A stretch of DNA of 8,975 nt, from NCBI GenBank assembly GCA_021772845.1, contig JAJFLF010000099.1:1-8975 (forward strand), written 5' to 3'. This DNA comes from Mariprofundus sp. (GTDB lineage: Bacteria > Pseudomonadota > Zetaproteobacteria > Mariprofundales > Mariprofundaceae). Position 1 is the stretch's first letter. Every line of letters begins with the position of its first letter. Below the pieces are notes generated by a model. That model did not search any database. It worked only from the letters and a program-made list of their open reading frames with translations, and had not been told where the DNA came from. Position numbers and translations under genes: made by a program. Of this stretch, positions 6,700 to 8,975 are shown piece after piece.

Positions 6700-7392
6700 T
6701 TATTTAGCGCTTTCAGTTTTCTTGACTTTGATATGCAATTTTTTCTGGGCCTTGGCCAGCAGTTTGGCAGCTTCAGCTCTGCGGCCTTCCGAATATATTG
6801 GGCGATTGGCTACAGCAGGCAGGGCCATTATTTTTTCCAGTATAGGGAGTGCCTTCTTATATTTGCGCTGTTCCATCCAGTAATCAGCCATGAAATAGTT
6901 GGCATCCATATCATCCGGTGCGATAGAGTGCGCCTCAGTCAGATATTCCAGTGCTTTATCATCATCGCCGAAGCCTATTGGCCAGCCGGGTGTCATATAG
7001 TGGAAGCTTCCCAGCGTTGTAAAAACGGCGCCATTCATCGCTGAAGCATTAATTTTTTCAGCTTCGAATAACAGATCACGGCCTTTCTCCATCTGCGGCA
7101 TGGCCTTGGTCATCGATGAGAGACCACCCATGGCTCCGGCATAACCGGCACGAATAATTGCTTCCCAGATTTTAGGTTCTGCACGATCTGAATATTTGGC
7201 ATTGAGTGCTTCAGCTTTGTCGACCAGTGCTTTGAAGGTGGCTTCTTTCTCTTTGTCAGCAACTTTGTAATTGGCGATTGCCCACTCATGTTGCAGTTCC
7301 AAGACAGCTTCATCAAGGTCACCGGCATAGGCGGTTGTAGTGAGTAAACCCATTACAGTTATTATTGTCATGATCCATTGTGTTATCTTCAT
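6700..7392 (-). CDS. Exported TPR-repeat protein of unknown function
   Basis: The 230-residue product begins with a signal peptide: MKITQWIMTIITVMGLLTTT, with likely cleavage after AYA at residue 23. It is thus probably periplasmic. The mature part is all-helical. Clear TPR-like repeats lie at about 126-195, for example ALEYLTEAHSIAPDDMDANY and the next repeat YKKALPILEKIMALP. A conserved-looking GWPIGFGDDDKA segment precedes them. The C-terminus is lysine-rich and soluble. The start at 7392 is fixed by AAGGAG at 7405-7400, 7 nt upstream; the frame stays open to 7461 but overlaps the SDR gene without a better site. It follows the SDR gene by 37 nt, so it is probably in the same transcript as the redox genes. 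It may scaffold or help export something made by them, but no function is known to me. Confidence 0.8.
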   Translation of the reverse strand: MKITQWIMTIITVMGLLTTTAYAGDLDEAVLELQHEWAIANYKVADKEKEATFKALVDKAEALNAKYSDRAEPKIWEAIIRAGYAGAMGGLSSMTKAMPQMEKGRDLLFEAEKINASAMNGAVFTTLGSFHYMTPGWPIGFGDDDKALEYLTEAHSIAPDDMDANYFMADYWMEQRKYKKALPILEKIMALPAVANRPIYSEGRRAEAAKLLAKAQKKLHIKVKKTESAK

Positions 7393-7399
7393 TGTTGTA

Positions 7400-7405
7400 C
7401 TCCTT
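7400..7405 (-). promoter_or_regulatory. Ribosome binding site of the TPR protein gene
   Basis: AAGGAG on the minus strand lies 7 nt before the ATG at 7392. It selects this start, and with it the signal peptide, over the longer frame that begins inside the SDR gene. Confidence 0.8.
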
Positions 7406-7429
7406 GCTATTCGTAGGTCTGTGGTCGTT

Positions 7430-8221
7430 TTACTTTTCGCCCTTGGCAAAAGCGCGTGCAATACGGTTTTGTGCAGCCAGTGCTTTGTCTACCAAGCGTG
7501 GAAACAAGACATTAATGCGAACAAAAAATGATTCAGGGAAACCAAAATAGATATCTTTTCGGTCATTGTTAATAGCTGAGATGATTTTCTTCACGACATC
7601 TTCAGGCGCATCCATGTTCATCTTGGTCGCTTCACCCATGCGCATCAGCGCATCAGAGTTCATCGGTGTTTTTACTGCACGTGGGGCAATATAGGTGACC
7701 TTGATGTTGGTGTCGGCAACTTCACGGCGAAGTGCTTCGGAAAAACCGCGTAGACCAAACTTACTGGCGGAATAGATGCTGAAATAAGCAAAACCAATAG
7801 AGCCAAAAATAGAACCGACATTCACGATACGCCCGGCATTGTTTTCTTGCATCACAGGTAAAAACGCACGTGATAACCACATCGGTGCTAGCAGGTTAAC
7901 ATGTAACATAGCTTCCATTTTTTCCGGGCTTTCATCTTCAAATGCTGCAAAGCTATTGATGCCCGCCAGGTTAATGAGCAGATCAACGCCACCCAATTTC
8001 TCGAGGCATTGATCGGCTACCGAGCTACAGCCCGCAGCAGATGAGAGATCGCCGGCTATAGCATGTGTGCCGGGTAAGTTGTTAGCTACTGAAGTGAGTA
8101 CATCAGCATTCGCATCCACCATCGCCAGATTGGCGCCTAGTTTAACCAACTCTTCAGCGAGGATTGAGCCCATGCCACCGGCAGCACCGGTTAATACAAT
8201 ACGTTTATCCTTGATTTCCAT
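7430..8221 (-). CDS. Short-chain dehydrogenase/reductase (SDR), probably NAD-type
   Basis: This 263-residue classical SDR oxidises or reduces an alcohol/carbonyl substrate that cannot be read from sequence. The Rossmann motif TGAAGGMG is at 11-18. Asp36 at the end of strand beta-2 (MVDANAD) favours NAD(H) over NADP(H). NLAG is at 84-87, and the catalytic tetrad is Asn109, Ser137, Tyr150 and Lys154 (YSASK). The usual PG after strand six is replaced by PRAVKT (180-185). The C-terminal part (about 224-258, IYFGFPESFFVRINVLFPRLVDKALA) is unusually hydrophobic and amphipathic, which could allow membrane contact or a lipid-like substrate. Its ATG overlaps the stop of the upstream diiron-oxidase gene (TAATG at 8223-8219) with GGAGGG just before it, so the two are probably made together. 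Confidence 0.9.
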   Translation of the reverse strand: MEIKDKRIVLTGAAGGMGSILAEELVKLGANLAMVDANADVLTSVANNLPGTHAIAGDLSSAAGCSSVADQCLEKLGGVDLLINLAGINSFAAFEDESPEKMEAMLHVNLLAPMWLSRAFLPVMQENNAGRIVNVGSIFGSIGFAYFSIYSASKFGLRGFSEALRREVADTNIKVTYIAPRAVKTPMNSDALMRMGEATKMNMDAPEDVVKKIISAINNDRKDIYFGFPESFFVRINVLFPRLVDKALAAQNRIARAFAKGEK

Positions 8222-8230
8222 TAGCCCTCC
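8219..8230 (-). promoter_or_regulatory. TAATG stop/start overlap with ribosome site at the HDO-SDR junction
   Basis: On the minus strand GGAGGGCTAATG joins the two genes. TAA at 8223-8221 and ATG at 8221-8219 share one base. The arrangement suggests translational coupling and a fixed ratio of the two enzymes. Confidence 0.7.
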
Positions 8231-8883
8231 AGAGCAATTAACGGTAGAGAACGAAATATATCGCCATACAACTTATAAATCATGCGTGCACAGTGAATGA
8301 CAGCCTGTTTATCATCATCATTGTCTAAGCGGTTCATCAGCTTTTCATAAAAGTCGACATGACCTACATCAAGAGAACCATGTGAATTCAGATAAGAGAA
8401 GGCTTCTTTTGGCAAAGCCAGAGCTTGCTGAATGTTGCTGGCTGCGTGGGTGGCAAGAGCTACGCTGGTACCTTCAAGTACCAATACCATGCCGAAAAAA
8501 CCGATCGGATTGTTACGGTATACAGTGTCATAGGCATAAGCGACCATCAACTCAGTGGCTTGAGATGGTTGGCCACTGCGCACAGCTTCTTTATCACTGC
8601 CGCAGGCTTCAATATCGTTGAGTATCCATTCCTGATGGCCCATCTCTTCTTCGATATATTCACCAACTGCCTCACGCAGCCACTCCAGTCTGCCGGGTAA
8701 ACGGCCACCTGTTGCCATTAACAGAGGTGTAGTATGTTTAACGTGATGATAGGCCTCGGTCAGGAAAGCTGTATAACTTTCCAGATTGAGTTGCCCGGCA
8801 CTACCCATCTGAATAAAAGGAATGGATAACAGATCATTGCGAGCATCTTCTGTTGCTGCAACCAACTCATCATAAAAAGCCAT
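8221..8883 (-). CDS. Haem-oxygenase-like diiron oxidase (HDO) family protein, TenA/PqqC-like fold
   Basis: The 220-residue helical protein fits the haem-oxygenase-like, iron-containing redox enzyme family, often mis-annotated as TenA regulators. Candidate iron ligands are spaced as in this family: Glu43 in FLTEAYHHVKH, Glu80 and His83 (ExxH) in EYIEEEMGHQEW, Glu137 in LVLEGTS, and His168, Asp172 and His175 in HGSLDVGH (HxxxDxxH). Characterised members include UndA, which turns lauric acid into 1-undecene, and several amino-acid-cleaving oxidases. The substrate here is unknown. I start at 8883 (MAFYDEL), because AGGGAG at 8895-8890 directly abuts the other ATG (8889) but is 6 nt from this one. 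It lies 15 nt after a probable ligase gene and overlaps the SDR gene, which implies a common pathway. A thiamin-salvage role (TenA) is less likely given the full iron-ligand set. Confidence 0.8.
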   Translation of the reverse strand: MAFYDELVAATEDARNDLLSIPFIQMGSAGQLNLESYTAFLTEAYHHVKHTTPLLMATGGRLPGRLEWLREAVGEYIEEEMGHQEWILNDIEACGSDKEAVRSGQPSQATELMVAYAYDTVYRNNPIGFFGMVLVLEGTSVALATHAASNIQQALALPKEAFSYLNSHGSLDVGHVDFYEKLMNRLDNDDDKQAVIHCARMIYKLYGDIFRSLPLIALEG

Positions 8884-8889
8884 TCTCAT

Positions 8890-8895
8890 CTCCCT
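8890..8895 (-). promoter_or_regulatory. Ribosome binding site deciding the HDO start
   Basis: AGGGAG on the minus strand is immediately followed by ATG (8889), too close for initiation, and lies 6 nt before the second ATG (8883). The second is therefore preferred. Confidence 0.65.
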
Positions 8896-8898
8896 GTT

Positions 8899-8973
8899 TC
8901 ACTGTTGTTGTGCGTACAGTTGTTCTATCTGTTGTTCATATTGTTCATAAATAAATTGACGCCTTGCTCTGCC
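8899..8973 (-). CDS. C-terminal tail of a gene entering from the right, possibly an AMP-binding acyl ligase
   Basis: Only the last 24 residues are visible, ending at the TGA at 8901-8899. They include GRARRQFIYEQYEQQIEQLY. This reading frame is the only one of the three leftward frames that runs to a stop closely coupled (15 nt) to the next gene. A Gly-Arg-x-Arg-Arg segment followed by a short helix is what I recall at the very end of AMP-dependent synthetase/acyl-CoA ligase-like proteins found beside HDO and SDR genes in marine gammaproteobacteria. That assignment is tentative because no catalytic motif is in view. Confidence 0.45.
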   Translation of the reverse strand, partial: GRARRQFIYEQYEQQIEQLYAQQQ

Positions 8974-8975
8974 CG

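Noticed and set aside
7393..7461. Longer start for the TPR protein
   Set aside because: It would overlap the SDR gene and bury the signal peptide; AAGGAG at 7405-7400 supports 7392.
8221..8883. TenA thiaminase or transcriptional regulator
   Set aside because: The fold is shared, but the complete set of Glu/His/Asp iron-ligand motifs fits the diiron oxidase family, and no thiamin genes are nearby.

Overview
This window looks like chromosomal DNA of a gammaproteobacterium with moderate GC. The protein families and their residues (class I KARI, AlgC-type phosphomannomutase/phosphoglucomutase, class II fumarase) and the good Shine-Dalgarno sites support that. I cannot assign a genus; a marine or methylotrophic lineage is only a guess.

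Left end (about 1-900) is an accessory patch. It starts with the 5' end of an IS3-type transposase orfA that reads leftward out of the window, with its likely terminal sequence ending near 178. Next is a plus-strand YdeI/OmpD-associated family gene (226-801). Sequences resembling the two ends of an integron attC site flank it (GTTATGC at 202-208, TCATAAC at 812-818), so it may be a captured gene cassette whose own attC was cut short. Imperfect inverted repeats ending in GGGGACA also flank it (182-194 and 831-843).

From about 940 to the right end every gene is on the minus strand, about 8 kb in one direction. In transcription order (right to left) they are: the C-terminal tail of a gene that may encode an AMP-binding acyl ligase; a haem-oxygenase-like diiron oxidase (HDO) family protein; a short-chain dehydrogenase; an exported TPR protein; a six-helix membrane protein with HAMP and SpoIIE-type PP2C phosphatase domains; fumC; a phosphomannomutase/phosphoglucomutase; and ilvC, followed by a strong intrinsic terminator (944-969). 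Spacing is tight over much of this run: 15 nt between the first two genes, one-base TAATG overlaps at HDO-SDR and phosphatase-fumC, and gaps of 32-118 nt elsewhere.

The right-hand set (possible ligase, HDO, SDR, exported TPR protein) looks like a small uncharacterised pathway. One reading is that an activated or free fatty acid is oxidised by the diiron protein and the product reduced or oxidised by the NAD-type SDR. That is inference; the substrate is unknown. The left-hand set is central metabolism (fumarate hydration, hexose phosphate isomerisation, branched-chain amino acid synthesis) headed by a signalling phosphatase that is apparently translationally coupled to fumarase. No tRNA, rRNA, CRISPR array or replication origin was seen.
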